Origin: Bacteroidales bacterium UBA1176
GTDB taxonomy: Bacteria > Bacteroidota > Bacteroidia > Bacteroidales > WCHB1-69
Assembly (NCBI GenBank): GCA_002311645.1
Contig: DBYW01000034.1
Span: forward strand, 129,173-193,172
Direction: 5' to 3'
DNA length: 64,000 nt
Shown here one piece after another: positions 15,295-27,100 of the stretch (position 1 is its first letter; the number at the start of each line of letters is the position of its first letter). Position numbers and translations under genes: made by a program. The notes beneath the pieces are model-generated. The model saw only the letters and a program-made list of their open reading frames with translations. It did not search any database and had not been told where the DNA came from.

Positions 15295-18200
15295 TTATTT
15301 CTTGATAACCTTAATCGTCGCTAAAATGTTTTTATTGTCTGTGTCTGAAATTTTAAGGAGATACATGCCGGCGGTCAGTCCCTCCAAGGAGACTGCTGCC
15401 TTGTCAACGGAGATCTCCTGATGCAGCAAGAGGCGGCCTGTCATGTCGAAAACCTGGCAGTGGAGTTGGGATTCGGCAACTTCGGCAGGGAGTTGCAGCG
15501 TCACCATGTCTGTAGTGGGATTGGGAAGGGCTGCAATATTGGTCATGAAACGCTCCTCAATGCTGGTGGATGTCTTGCCGAGACAGGGGAAGCTGATGGC
15601 GTCGATGGCGGCCATGTCGCTGCCGGAGCTAACATATCCGTCCTTGGAATATTGCCATTTGTACGTGTGGGTGCCGGCGGGCACGACGATGCTGTAGCGC
15701 GTCCAGCTGATCTCACCGCTCCAACTCTCCTTGACCTGGTTGTCGATATAGAATTTCAGGAAATCATAGTCTTGTTCAGAAGAGACCTTGTAGTAGAAAG
15801 ACAGGGTATCGGCACTTTCATGGGTGCGGGCAATGGACAGTATACTGTTCGAGTTGTTGCCGATTTGTGCCGAGCGAGCCGCGTAGGTGCCCTCGTATGG
15901 ATTCTGTGTTGTGATAATCCACGGATGAGAGTTGTTCGACCATTCAAAGGCCGTGAAATCGCCCGTCTCAAAGTCTTCCGTTACAGAACCAATCTTCACT
16001 GGAAACTCTAAAATCTGACGGAAACCGTCAATGGTGAACACCCCAAGGCGTATCGTGGCAGCGGTGGGTTGCTCCGATACCGATCTTACTTCAAACATCA
16101 ATGTTTTCCCACTGTTAACCACCATTCCTGGCAAGTCATTGAGACCGTGATTGATAATCAGAGAGCCATCGGGATTGGTAGCATTGACACTGCCCAAGTA
16201 GGATTTTCCGTTTCCCACGTTGGTGATGGGAATCTTAAGGTAAGCTGTTTCGTTAAGGCCGAGGCGGCCGTCACCGTTACCGGTTTGGGCGTCGTCCACA
16301 ACGACATCGCCTATCTGGAACAGCGGGGCGTGCAGGGGCAGAGTACGATTGAAAATGCGGGTTTCCCCATCCGACGTGATGGCCACTTGGATATGGGCAT
16401 CATGGAAGGCCGGGGCCTCATCGGACACTCTCACCCGGAATGCGGCGGTGAATGTCTGGGTGGCATCCGCCGCCAAGCTGGGGACGTTCAAGCTATTGTC
16501 AAGAACCGTGATATAGGGATCGTCGGAGGAAATCTGCACCGTGCCACTGCCGGCAGTTTGGGAGCCGATGTTTTTCATTACGGCATCGAGAGTCAAGATC
16601 TCCCCATAGTCGGCTAATCCGTCATGGTTTTTGTCGTCATTGACAACAAAGTTCTGGCACACCAAGAAGGGCCCATCGTTAGGAATGAGGGTAAAGCTGC
16701 CCTGGTAAGGAATGTGATTGAGAGCGGTGCCCAACACTTGGATCGTATCGCCGACGGTCAAGGAGGTGGGGATTTCCAAAGAAAGGGACCCATTGACAAT
16801 GTTGCCTTGCGCGATGATTTCGTCATGGCACATCAGGGTAATGCGGGCACTGGAAACGGTGGATGTGAGTGTGATATTGTCGATGCCAAGGGGCAATGTG
16901 ACGGGGTGATCCACCAAGAGATTCTGGGGTTGGGCGGTACGCACTTGCAGGGTCGGGTCGCCAAAGAGCACCCAGGTGCGCGCAACTTCATAGTCGTTGT
17001 AAACATCGAGCATGTGGATGATGCCATTGAAGACGATGCTGCCGAATGTGTGTCGTCTTGCCATGTTATTGGCGCCAGTGATCAGCTCGTTCATGCGGTC
17101 TTGGGCGCACATCGGCGAGTTCCACGGCTGGTTGATGGTGGACATCAGCGCACCGACAGCACCGGTGGGTTTCCCATCCTTCTCTGCGCGCAACCATCCT
17201 TCGGCAAAGCAGGTGCGACCGCTGTAGGCTCCATTTACGCAGGCCACTGAGATGATGAACGGAAGTTTGTGGTAGTTGGTCAGGTTATTGATGTTGTTGA
17301 CGCTAAAGTTGGATGTCGACCAGGAGGTTTCGGAGCCGTGGCCGCAGTAATTGATGATACCCACGCCGCTGTTCACAGCCTGCGCCACCATTGAAGCGGT
17401 CGGGTTGCCGGAAGCGTCAAGCCCACCCTGACTGCCTTCAAACAACTCATAACCAGAGGTGTATGTGTAGTTCATCAAGATATTGTCAATATTGCGGATA
17501 TGGTCGTAGTCGTACTCATTGTTGTCTCCTGGACCTTGATCGGAGGCGATGCCTAAGAATACGGGGAAATGGGCAGTTTCCTGCGGCTCCAGTTCATACT
17601 GGATGAATTTCTCCACTTGGGTGTTCACATGACTGACATTTTCAGCGGACACCTTGCCCAGGATGGCGTCGGGATAGCGGTCGTTGCCTACCAATTCGAC
17701 GTAGTAATTGTCGCTGATGTTGCCGCCCGCACTGATGGTGGGGAACTGTTGGTTGTCGCCCACGATAATCACGTAAACGAGGTTATGGCTGTTGTAGTAG
17801 TTTAGGATGTAGTTCTTAATGGCGGAACTGGTGCTGCCGGCGACGGAGAGCGGCACAATTTCGGCGGCATAGCCGTTGCGGATCTTCCATTCAGCATAAG
17901 GCTCCATAGCCTCACAAAAGTTATCGGGGGCGAGGATCAGCATGTCGCCGTACTCCTCCAACGGATTGGATTTGGCGGTGCTATAGTTCAGGAAGTGGTT
18001 GGCATAGACGTCGTCGAAGCCTTTGGCCACGCGGTCGAGGCGGCGGATGCCCGCATTGCTGTTGTAGCGGACACGCACGGTCATGCTGCTATAGGCTTTC
18101 AGTTGCTTGCTGACGGGGTTGTAGGCGAAGGGGTAGAAATGCAGGGCCACGCCGCTATAGTCGCGCAAGCGGTAGGTCTCGCCCATACTAACCGTGTTGT

Positions 18201-18630
18201 CGTTCAGAAAGCGATTCTCAAAGTAGGAAGCACCCTTCATATAGGCCACGGTCGCGGGGTCCACGTTACGGTAAAGGCGGCCTTTGGAGGGGGCCAGTTC
18301 GAAATTGCGCACCAACGAGTAGTCGGATTCCAGCACTTCCACGGTGGGGTTGCTGCCATCGGGCACGATGAGCGAAACAGCGGTCTGCAACAATTCGGGA
18401 GCGCCAGCCTTCTGCACAGGATAGGCCTGCGGCATGACGAGCTTGTACATCTCCTCGCCGTTCACGTCCACGGGAATGCTCTTGTATGCGGGGTAGTCCA
18501 CACGCACCACGGCACCTTCAGCGGAGGATTCCAACAAAGTGAAACGAATGCCTTGCGCCTGGACGGACATTATCGTGAAAACAAGTAAAATGAGTGAGAA
18601 AAGAGCGATTTTCTTGAGAGAATCTTTCAT
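15295..18630 (-). CDS. Gingipain-like C25 peptidase, T9SS-sorted
   Basis: 1111 residues from the ATG at 18628-18630, chosen because it gives a clean signal peptide (MKDSLKKIALFSLILLVFTI, cut near AQG); upstream starts are unlikely. An N-terminal propeptide-like region is followed by the caspase-fold C25 domain: catalytic His in NYCGHGSE near 431 and catalytic Cys in ISVACVNGAYSG near 460. Beta-sandwich domains follow (SVTEDFETGDF and WSGEISWTRYSI near 900-1000). The last ~80 residues are a T9SS type A sorting domain (ALPNPTTDMVTLQLP through GLTAGMYLLKISD to IKVIKK). The enzyme would be exported by T9SS and act at the cell surface, probably cutting proteins after Arg or Lys; specificity is not readable from sequence. 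Confidence 0.93.
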   Translation of the reverse strand: MKDSLKKIALFSLILLVFTIMSVQAQGIRFTLLESSAEGAVVRVDYPAYKSIPVDVNGEEMYKLVMPQAYPVQKAGAPELLQTAVSLIVPDGSNPTVEVLESDYSLVRNFELAPSKGRLYRNVDPATVAYMKGASYFENRFLNDNTVSMGETYRLRDYSGVALHFYPFAYNPVSKQLKAYSSMTVRVRYNSNAGIRRLDRVAKGFDDVYANHFLNYSTAKSNPLEEYGDMLILAPDNFCEAMEPYAEWKIRNGYAAEIVPLSVAGSTSSAIKNYILNYYNSHNLVYVIIVGDNQQFPTISAGGNISDNYYVELVGNDRYPDAILGKVSAENVSHVNTQVEKFIQYELEPQETAHFPVFLGIASDQGPGDNNEYDYDHIRNIDNILMNYTYTSGYELFEGSQGGLDASGNPTASMVAQAVNSGVGIINYCGHGSETSWSTSNFSVNNINNLTNYHKLPFIISVACVNGAYSGRTCFAEGWLRAEKDGKPTGAVGALMSTINQPWNSPMCAQDRMNELITGANNMARRHTFGSIVFNGIIHMLDVYNDYEVARTWVLFGDPTLQVRTAQPQNLLVDHPVTLPLGIDNITLTSTVSSARITLMCHDEIIAQGNIVNGSLSLEIPTSLTVGDTIQVLGTALNHIPYQGSFTLIPNDGPFLVCQNFVVNDDKNHDGLADYGEILTLDAVMKNIGSQTAGSGTVQISSDDPYITVLDNSLNVPSLAADATQTFTAAFRVRVSDEAPAFHDAHIQVAITSDGETRIFNRTLPLHAPLFQIGDVVVDDAQTGNGDGRLGLNETAYLKIPITNVGNGKSYLGSVNATNPDGSLIINHGLNDLPGMVVNSGKTLMFEVRSVSEQPTAATIRLGVFTIDGFRQILEFPVKIGSVTEDFETGDFTAFEWSNNSHPWIITTQNPYEGTYAARSAQIGNNSNSILSIARTHESADTLSFYYKVSSEQDYDFLKFYIDNQVKESWSGEISWTRYSIVVPAGTHTYKWQYSKDGYVSSGSDMAAIDAISFPCLGKTSTSIEERFMTNIAALPNPTTDMVTLQLPAEVAESQLHCQVFDMTGRLLLHQEISVDKAAVSLEGLTAGMYLLKISDTDNKNILATIKVIKK

Positions 18631-18731
18631 AAAATAGTGTTTTGTAAAAAGCGCGCAAAGATAACAAAAAAACATTTGGTTTTACATGTCGGAAAAAGGA
18701 TTTTAAACATTGTTTTTTAGCGTTTTTTGTT

Positions 18732-18739
18732 TACTTTTG
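18732..18739 (+). promoter_or_regulatory. -7 promoter element for the cyclo-ligase gene
   Basis: TACTTTTG, a TAnnTTTG match, about 100 bp before the start codon at 18838. The C25 peptidase gene diverges from this intergenic region. Confidence 0.5.
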
Positions 18740-18837
18740 CGCAGCAAATGAAGAAAATTTTCCGCTTTTCAACTAAAGCGTTCTCATTGACCTATTTTGC
18801 TGATTCAGAAGTGACATTTATCCCATAAAATATTGCC

Positions 18838-19368
18838 ATGATGGACAAGAAAAGTTTACGACAGGAGATTCGGAGACGGAAAAAAGAACACACGCCAGCG
18901 GAGTTGATGGCGCAATCGGAATGTATCATGAAAAAATTGGCCGCACATCCGGCGTTCGTTGCGGCGGAGCGGGTGATGCTATACGCCTCGCTACCTGACG
19001 AGGTGCAGACCTTGGCTTTCATCGACGAGTGGAAGGGGCGCAAGCACATCATCCTGCCCACGGTGGTGGGCGATGATATCGTGCCCGTGGAGACCACATC
19101 AGAGGGAAAGATGGTGGAGGGTGACTTCCACATCTTAGAGCCGAAGAACAATCCATACGAGGGCGGCTTCGACCTCATCTTGGTGCCGGGCATGGCCTTC
19201 GACCGAGCGGGACACCGTCTCGGACGCGGACGCGGCTACTACGACCGCTTCCTCGCAAAACATCCCGACGTCAAGACCATCGGACTATGCTTCGACTTCC
19301 AGTTGATGGAGGAGATCCCCACGGAAGCGCACGACAGAGTGATAGAAACGGTGATAACTTATCCGTGA
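18838..19368 (+). CDS. 5-formyltetrahydrofolate cyclo-ligase
   Basis: 176 residues, usual length. N-terminal KKSLRQEIRRRKKE carries the basic ATP/substrate-binding segment, followed by VMLYASLPDEVQT and the signature GRGRGYYDRFL at 128-138 with LVPGMAFD just before it. The enzyme uses ATP to turn 5-formyl-THF into 5,10-methenyl-THF in one-carbon metabolism. The start may be either ATG at 18838 or 18841. It stands alone between a C25 peptidase and pepT, each with its own promoter. Confidence 0.95.
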   Translation: MMDKKSLRQEIRRRKKEHTPAELMAQSECIMKKLAAHPAFVAAERVMLYASLPDEVQTLAFIDEWKGRKHIILPTVVGDDIVPVETTSEGKMVEGDFHILEPKNNPYEGGFDLILVPGMAFDRAGHRLGRGRGYYDRFLAKHPDVKTIGLCFDFQLMEEIPTEAHDRVIETVITYP

Positions 19369-19377
19369 TTTTTTTCG

Positions 19378-19385
19378 TATTTTTG
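19378..19385 (+). promoter_or_regulatory. -7 promoter element for pepT
   Basis: TATTTTTG followed by CCGTCC, 50 bp before the pepT start codon and just after the cyclo-ligase stop. Confidence 0.6.
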
Positions 19386-19434
19386 CCGTCCATTAAACAA
19401 ATCTGAAATACAAACAGTTAAAATCCCATCTGAT

Positions 19435-20646
19435 ATGAAAGAAAAATTGCTGACCCGTTTTTCCAAGTACATTTCCTACGCAACGACATCCGACGAAAGC
19501 TCGCAGAGCTATCCGTCCACGCAGGCGTTAATGGATTTTGCCGGCGTGATGGTCGAGGAGCTCAAGGCCATCGGCATGAAGGAGGTCGAGCGTGACCAAT
19601 ACGGCTACGTCACGGCGCTGCTGCCTGCCAACACCGACGAGAAAGCCCCCACCATCGGTTTCATCGCCCATATAGACACCGCCCCTGACATGCCGGGCAT
19701 CGCCGCCCCCCGCATCATCGAGAACTACGACGGCAACGACATTCTCCTCGATGCCGAGAGCAAGACCTCCCTCACCCTAGCCGACTTCCCGGAGTTAGCC
19801 GACTACAAGGGGCAGACGCTTCTCGTAACCGACGGCAAGACCCTGTTGGGTGCTGACGACAAGGCCGGTGTCGCCGAGATTGTCTGCGCCATCGAGTACC
19901 TCATCCAGCATCCCGAGATCAAGCACGGTCCCATCAAGGTAGCCTTCACGCCCGACGAAGAGATCGGACAGGGCGTCAAATACTTCGACACCGCAAAGTT
20001 CGGCTGCGACTTCGGCTACACCATGGACGGCGGTGCCATCGGGGAATTGGAATTCGAGAACTTCAACGCTGCCAGTGCGCTCATCAAAATCCAGGGGCGC
20101 AACATCCACCCGGGCTATGCCAAGAACAAGATGGTGAACTCGCAGCTCATCGCCATGGAACTCAACGCCATGCTGCCGGAATTCGAGCGCCCGCAATACA
20201 CGCAGGACTACGAAGGATTCTTCCTGCTCACCCATATAGAGGGCACGGTGGAAAACACCCAACTCAACTACATTATCCGTGACCACGACCGCCAGAAGTT
20301 CGAGGCCAAGAAGAAGATGATGTCAGACATCGTGGATTTCCTCAACCTCAAGTACGGCAACCGGCTGACTTGCGAGATCAAGGACCAGTACTACAACATG
20401 CGGGAAAAGGTGGAGCCTGTCTTCTACGTGGTGGAGCGGGCCATGAAGGCGATGGAAGAGGCGGGTGTGAAACCTGTCGTGCAGCCCATCCGCGGCGGCA
20501 CCGACGGTGCGAACCTCTCCTTCCGGGGCCTCCCCTGCCCCAACATCTTCGCCGGCGGGCACAACTTCCACGGCAAATACGAGTATGTACCGTTAGAGTC
20601 GATGGTGAAGGCTACTGAGGTGATTGTGAACATCGCGAAAGTGTAA
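19435..20646 (+). CDS. pepT: Peptidase T (tripeptidase)
   Basis: 403 residues, typical PepT length. M20-family metal site: His79 and Asp81 in GFIAHIDTAPD, bridging Asp near 140 in LLGADDKAG, catalytic Glu near 175 in FTPDEEIGQG, Asp in GYTMDGGAIGELEFENFNAA near 196-198, and the C-terminal His in FAGGHNFHGKYE. Dizinc aminopeptidase releasing the N-terminal residue from tripeptides in the cytoplasm. Followed by a strong terminator. Confidence 0.97.
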   Translation: MKEKLLTRFSKYISYATTSDESSQSYPSTQALMDFAGVMVEELKAIGMKEVERDQYGYVTALLPANTDEKAPTIGFIAHIDTAPDMPGIAAPRIIENYDGNDILLDAESKTSLTLADFPELADYKGQTLLVTDGKTLLGADDKAGVAEIVCAIEYLIQHPEIKHGPIKVAFTPDEEIGQGVKYFDTAKFGCDFGYTMDGGAIGELEFENFNAASALIKIQGRNIHPGYAKNKMVNSQLIAMELNAMLPEFERPQYTQDYEGFFLLTHIEGTVENTQLNYIIRDHDRQKFEAKKKMMSDIVDFLNLKYGNRLTCEIKDQYYNMREKVEPVFYVVERAMKAMEEAGVKPVVQPIRGGTDGANLSFRGLPCPNIFAGGHNFHGKYEYVPLESMVKATEVIVNIAKV

Positions 20647-20675
20647 ACGTTCTATCTTTCACCCGAATATACAAG

Positions 20676-20720
20676 CAGAGGGCATTTCCATAGGGAAGTG
20701 CCCTCTGTTTGTCTGTTTTA
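20676..20720 (+). terminator. Terminator after pepT
   Basis: CAGAGGGCATTTCC and GGGAAGTGCCCTCTG form a near-perfect stem with a 3-nt loop (20676-20707), followed by T-rich GTTTGTCTGTTTTA. Confidence 0.8.
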
Positions 20721-20725
20721 TTTCG

Positions 20726-20861
20726 GAATTATCCCTTTAAGTCTTGCAAAAAATGGTGTGATAATCTGCGTTAATCTGCGTGGTCTGCGGGACAATTATA
20801 TGTCCGCCGAACTCGCAGAAATACGCAGACAGGATATTAACAAGATTCAAGGGGATAATTC
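20726..20861. repeat. CTGCG-rich palindromic (MITE-like) element, copy 2
   Basis: 136 bp with terminal inverted repeats GAATTATCCCTTT (20726-20738) and AAGGGGATAATTC (20849-20861). The interior is an imperfect long palindrome around TCTGCGTGGTCTGCGGGAC and GTCCGCCGAACTCGCAGA. Copies lie at 53295-53431 (same direction) and 14071-14197 (inverted). It encodes no credible protein: short frames inside are conserved only because the DNA is. Confidence 0.8.
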
Positions 20862-20961
20862 TGTTTTATTTTATACTTACAATCAAAATATTATGGGATT
20901 CCTCCAAAACAATTTTAATTATTGATTGTTAACCAAACATTGTGATTTAGCAAAAAATTCA

Positions 20962-21008
20962 GGAGGTTCCGCGCACCCACCATTCCGCCAGCTCCGCCAG
21001 CGGAACCC
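20962..21008. repeat. CCACCATTCCG...CGGAACC dispersed hairpin, copy 1
   Basis: CCCACCATTCCG (20976-20987), a short GC hairpin and GCGGAACCCC (20999-21008), preceded by a reversed GGAGGTTCCGC unit. Similar units lie at 57957-57991 inside a gene and at 63232-63275 (inverted). The rest of the gap 20647-21111 holds the pepT terminator, the MITE-like element and the terminator of the giant gene. Confidence 0.55.
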
Positions 21009-21047
21009 CAAACAAACACCCACTCGCTAACCTCTGGCGGACCCCCC

Positions 21048-21085
21048 CAAAAAAAAACGGCCTCCCCTTCTGGGGAAGCCGTTTT
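21048..21085 (-). terminator. Terminator of the giant surface protein gene
   Basis: On the minus strand AAAACGGCTTCCCC and GGGGAGGCCGTTTT form a long stem with a 4-nt loop, followed by a run of about nine T. It lies 27 bp after the stop codon of the 2942-residue gene. An A-run on the other side makes it potentially bidirectional. Confidence 0.85.
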
Positions 21086-21111
21086 GCTATCGTATTGAAT
21101 CAGTATTCCTA

Positions 21112-24100
21112 TTAGTAGGTGACATCCTGCACGCAACGCACGGCACAACCAAAGGCTTTGTCGTAATCGGCAGAGAAGTATCCCACACTGGGTGATAATG
21201 AACCGACATACAAATGATACGCATGGGTGGTACCGCTGGTTGTGGAACTCCAGTAATACACATACGAACCTAAACCAGATGCGGCTCCGTTGTCTCCATC
21301 AATTCGTCCGGCATATTGGGCATTGAAGGTGCCGGTAAGAATATCCTGTCCAAAACCCTTCAAATTATTTAATTCTGTCTGAGTGGGGAGGTGCCAGCCA
21401 CGCGGGCATACACCTTGGGTCTTGCCTTGCGAGGTGGTCATGTTGGATCCGACAGGATAGTTCGTCGTACCGTTACCGGAAGCGGCAGTCCAGTTGTACA
21501 TGTATCCGTAATTATAAGAACCAGCAACATAACTGCTATTATGTGAAGGATAATACTTGTACGGTGAGGAGGTTGACATATTGGATGAACCGCCTGATGT
21601 TTTCGTTGTAATGGTAGTGCCAGAACCCATTGAACTGGCATTGTCGTAACGGACCGCCTTCATGTTGCTCTTCATCCAACAATAGCTGCCAATCTTGACC
21701 GTTTCGTATGTATAGCCGCTCTGGTCTTTGAGTGTTCTGGCTGCGTCACTGGAGGAACCGGAGGCACAGTTAATCTGGGTCGTGATAGTCTTGTATGAAC
21801 TACTGTAACCATCATAGACATTACTAACATTGGTGCCGAATTGGCGGATGTAGTACGTGGTGTTAGGGCTCAAGCCGGTGATGGTGAAATCCTGGTCGGA
21901 AGCGGAAGATGCGGTCACCTTGACCCACTTCGTTGCGGCTTGGCTGGTATTAGTAGTGATATACTTTCTAATGGTATCAGGAGATGATTTGGCCGCCAAC
22001 GTGGCATTGGTGGTGTAAATCACACCTCTTCTTACCAAACCACTCAAATAAGAAGCGCCATAGTTACTACAGTTCGTATGGAGTTTGATGGTATTCTTGG
22101 TGACATTGGCACTGTAATAATACGGGGACTCATATTGATAAGCACTGTTGGAGGACCACGTCATGGTCGGGGTGTTAGGTGTGGTGAAGGTGACATCGTT
22201 CCCGTATCTTGCAACGCCATCTTGTATCACGTAGGCACGGATATGCCACGTCTTGTTCGGAGTGCGCAAACCTCCTCTACTCCAAGAAAACGCATCGCTC
22301 GCATTGGTGATGGACTTTTTGTCAAAATAACTGGTTATGGTCGGATTGGCAGATTCGCTCATCACAAAACCCCTTTCCGTAACTGCGGGATTGGGCGTGT
22401 TGGTCACAGTGCCCGTAAACAGGTAACTGGCTCCATCGCTTGTGTTCGTGCCATTCCACGTGGGAGTGCCGGTGGACACCGTCGCGTTGGCATAGGTGGT
22501 GAATATCTTCTCAATGGTCGTGTCGGCATTCTGGCAATAGGTTGTCCAATAGCCTTGACCGTTGAGCATATACCTAACTTCGGCTTTGATCTTATACGTT
22601 GCGCCGGATTCCAAACCGGAAAGCGTATAGTAATACCATGCACCAGAGTAAGTGCCGCTGGAAGGCTTTTCTGTAAGGTTGGCAGAAACACCATTTTTGG
22701 TTGTAGTTCCAAGGGTCGTTCTGGTGAAATTTCCGACCAAATCCCAAGAACTTCCATTCTTTTTGTAGAGGTAGAAACCGTAGTTGGTGATAGAGTCCGC
22801 ACCATTCTTATAGCAGTATGCTTTGAATTTGCAAGAAGTGGTGGCCATGTTATAGGGGTCATACGTGTTCACACGGGCGCCCTTCATGGTAGAGAAGCTC
22901 TTCACCTCACCATACTGGGTGCCGTTGGCGTTCTTGGCGTATGCACGGTAGTAGTAGGTGGTGTTCTGGGCGAGACCTGTGAGGGAGGCAGTGAACGATC
23001 CTGTGGAAGAAACGGTCACAGTCTTCGTGCTGTTGGAAATGGTCGGGGTGCTCGTTTCAGAGGCCTTGGCATAGCAGATACCCATTTCCGTCACATTGGA
23101 GGCGCTGAAGGTGCTGCTGACACCGTCGGTGTACAGCGTGCCGGTGATGGTGGCGGTAGAGAAAGCGACATCAGAGTGTGTTCCCGTGGCCACAGACGGC
23201 GGGGTGGCACCCTTCACGCAACGGACAGAATAACCGGAAGTGGCGAAGGCACCGCTGAAAATTTGGAACTCGCTATTATCATTTCTTAAAACACAGCGAT
23301 TGTCATCAGATGTTCTGAAAATAGTAGATACTGTTTGCTCCTGGGCACTTCCCGAATAATAGCCTGCCGGATATGCGTTGAATCCAGTGGCATTGTTCGT
23401 GGACGGGGTGTTTCCTGGAGCACAATTCGTGGAATTATCAGCCCAACCATAGGTTGCATTGGCGGAAGTGCTAGCCAAAGCCTTGGCTATGCTGGTGCTG
23501 CTGCCACCACACTGATAACTGGTCTGGCCGGAGACATAGTTCTTCATGGTTGTATACTCTGCCGAAGAAGGCAAATGCCAACCGGTAGGACAGATTCCCT
23601 GCACACCAGCCGTGGAAGTCATATTGCGGGTAGAGGCTGCAAAGGTGTAAAGATAGCCCGTGGAGGTGTTGTATGTTGTGGGGCTGTATTTGGAAATGGT
23701 GCCGCCGCCCGGATAACTGGTGCTGCGCAGGTTTTGGGCCGTCCAGCACTGCGTGCCAATTTGCACGGTGTTATAGCTGTTGCCGTTCTGGTCGGAAACC
23801 GTGGGGGTGCCAGGGCACTTCAAACCGCCACCATCCGCCGGAGTGGTGAAACTGTACTCGTCACTGTAAGACCAACCCACGCTGTTTTGAGCCGCCGCAC
23901 GGAAATAATAAGTGGTATTTGCTTCCAAATTGGTGGTTGAGATGAAGTTTCCGGCATTATTATCCGCAAATGAACCATAAGCAATATGATTGCTTGGGGA
24001 GGGATGAGGAGTCTTGGAGTAATAAATACGGCGGTATGAAATAGAGGCTCCACCTGTATTGGTAACCCTTGCCGTAATATTTTTTTGATACGCAGGACTG

Positions 24101-27100
24101 GTGGATGCGCTCTGATTGGTGATTTCCACCGTAGGCAGCGTCGGCGAAGAGGCCGTGGTACCGGCATCCTTCAAGCAGCGGACACCGTAGTTTGAAGAGG
24201 CCATTCCTGTGCTAACGGAAGCTTCTGTTGAGGAATAGCCTATCTGCAATCTGCTATAACCTGTATTCGTACTAACTATATAAGCCCAACTTGTGTTATA
24301 ATTAGGATAGACCAAGAAATTCAAGCCTGATCCGTTGTTGGTACCTTGGCTATTACCAGGTGTGTTGGTGGTGGAAGATGTATTCCATCCGGAGGTTGCG
24401 GCCAATTTCTTGGCGGAACCCGTGCCGGCGTAGGTAATCAACTCATTCCATTCCGCATTGCTCGGGATATGCCAACCCACCGGGCAGATACCTCTCACAC
24501 CGCTCGGATTGGCGGAAGAGGCAGAAGCTCCGTACATTGCCACCTCCCAAGTGTAGGATTTTCCCGTATAGGATGCATTGGCACCAGGAGTGCTGTAGGT
24601 GATGGGCGTGTTGTCGGCAGCCTTGGTCACTTTGAGGTTCTCCTTGAGCCAACACTGGGAACCGATCATCACAGTGTTGTAGGTGTTGCCGTTGATGTCG
24701 GTGATGGTGGCCAAGCCCGGGCAGGGCTGACCGTCTTCCACCGTGTGGAAGGCCTTGGCCACACCGTAGGCCGTGTCAACAGCATTGATGGCGTAAGCAC
24801 GATAGTAGTACTGGGTGTTGGTGGTGAGACCCGTTATGGTATATCCCGGCATAGTATAGGGCAAGGTGAGAGAATAGGGGCTTGTTCCGGATTCTTTCAC
24901 CTTGGTACTCCAGGTTACACTGCTGGAAGTGCCCACAATTACACCGCAGCGGATAATGGGCATGTCTCCATCATCAGTGATTTTGCCGCCCAAGATCCAG
25001 GCGCTGTTTTGGGTGACATTCTTGGTGCTGTCGATGGTCTCCACCTTGGGAGCGTTCACCTTCGGCAACTCAGAGGCAGTAGAAGCGTCTTCATCACGCA
25101 CACAACGCACCTGCTGACCATAATAGTAGTCGTATGAGGTATAGTCTGCATATAATGCTGAAGCTATATAAGGACAATAAGGTTCATCAGAACCATACAG
25201 AGTACTTGACCAAAATGCGGCATATTCTCCGTATTCAAGAACTCCAGCTGTTCCTGTTCCATTAATCTCACCTAATGGAATACCTGAAAAACCAAGTTTG
25301 TTCCAAGTGTTGTCTGGAGAATTACCGCCAACAGTCCACAAATTATTGTTTGCAGCTAATTCATGAGAATAATTGCCATATTTGGTATTAACGTAAGTCT
25401 CCAATTCGCTCCATTCAGCATAACTGGGCACGTGCCATCCGTTAGGACAAATACCCTGTACACCGCTCGGCTTGTTGTTGCTGGAGGTCGGGTTTGTACC
25501 ACCTCTCATCACCGCAAACCAGTTGTACAGATATCCGTATTGGTTTCCAACATTGATGCTGTTATTAGGATAATATCCCGCATAAGATTTATCCTCCTTA
25601 TAGGTTGATCCACTATACATAGGAATCGTTGTGCCGTCCGCGTATGCTGTGCTTCTCAAACTTTCTTTCATCCAGCATTGGTTACCAATCTTGACAGTAT
25701 TGTAGGTATGGCCATTATAGTCAGAAACCGTCGGGGTGGTAGGACAAGCCTCACCATCCTTCGGGGTGTTCAATTCCTTGTTGAGATCCTTGATGCTGTC
25801 GAGAAGGTCGTCAATCTGGTCGTTCAAATCCTGGAACTTGGCGAGGATATTGTTATAAACGTTTTGCAAGTCGCAGAAGTTCACCGCCTGCTCGCAGTCG
25901 CCAGTACCGGTGGTGGTGGAGAGGTTGAGGGCGCCGTCGGTGCCCACGTTGTCGAGCACGGAGGGGACCTCTATGCTACCGGTGGCGGTAACCGTAGTGT
26001 TGCCGGTAAAGGTCTTGTCGCCACCAATGGTCTCGTCATCGGTCTTGGTCACATAGTTGCTCATGTCGGCGGTGGTGAGATATTGGCTCATATCAGGTTT
26101 TCTCTTGATGTAAGCCTTGGAAGTGGCATCTGTCTCTTCCCAATCGGACTGTACCTGTTCGGGAACGTCGAGAGCCGTGATATAGCCCTGGTCATTGTTG
26201 AAAGCGCTCACGTCGGTCGGTATCGTCGGAATAGTCGGCTTGTTCTGGATGAAGGAGACAGCCGTGGAGTCTGTTTCGTTCCAATCGGCCTGTTGTTGGG
26301 CAGGAACGTCCGCAGCGGTTATAAAGCCCCGGTCATTGTTGAAATCACTCAAGTTTTCCGGTTTGTTGGTGAGGTCGTTGTAGTCGTTGGAGAAAGCCAT
26401 CGTACTGAAAGCGGGCTTGTCAGAAACATTGTCCCAGTTCACATTCACCTTCACAAAACCGCCGTTGGTCAGGAAGATGGTGTCGTTGCTGATGCTCAGA
26501 ATCTGGTATTCGGGGGTGATGTTGATTTCCTGGTTGGTGGCCTGGTTGGCCGTGAAGGTGCCTATTTCCGTGCCGTTCTGCTTGATGGTCAACGTAGCGT
26601 CGTTCACTGTCGGGATGTCGGTCGTCTTCGCATACTGGGCGGCATCGGTCATCTCAGCCACGGTGGTCGGAACAGTGATGTTCACCGTCTTGTTGGTGGC
26701 CTGGTTAGCCGTGAAGCTCTCCACATTAGTGCCATTCTTCTGAATGGTGATGGTGGCGTCGTTTACCGTCGGAATATCTGTCGTCTTCGCATATTGGGCG
26801 GCATCGGTCATCTCGGCCACGGTAGTCGGGACAGTGATGTTCACCGTCTTGTTGGTGGCCTGGTTGGCCGTGAAGCTCTCCACATCAGCGCCATTCTTCT
26901 GAATGGTGATGGTGGCGTCGTTCACCGTCGGGAGGGTCGGCGTGCCGGTCAGGTCGCTGTATTGGCCGCTTGTGGCCACGGGAGCGAGGGTCGGCGTGCC
27001 GGTCAAGTCGCTCCAGTCACCGCTGGTGGCCACAGGAGCGAGGTTCGGTTTGTTCTGGATATAAGCCTTGGAAGAGGTGTTGGTTTCTGTCCAGTTGGCC

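Noticed and set aside
20757..20925. Small proteins encoded in the palindromic elements
   Set aside because: Similar short frames occur in all three copies, but this follows from DNA similarity of the repeat; there is no start context and ends differ.
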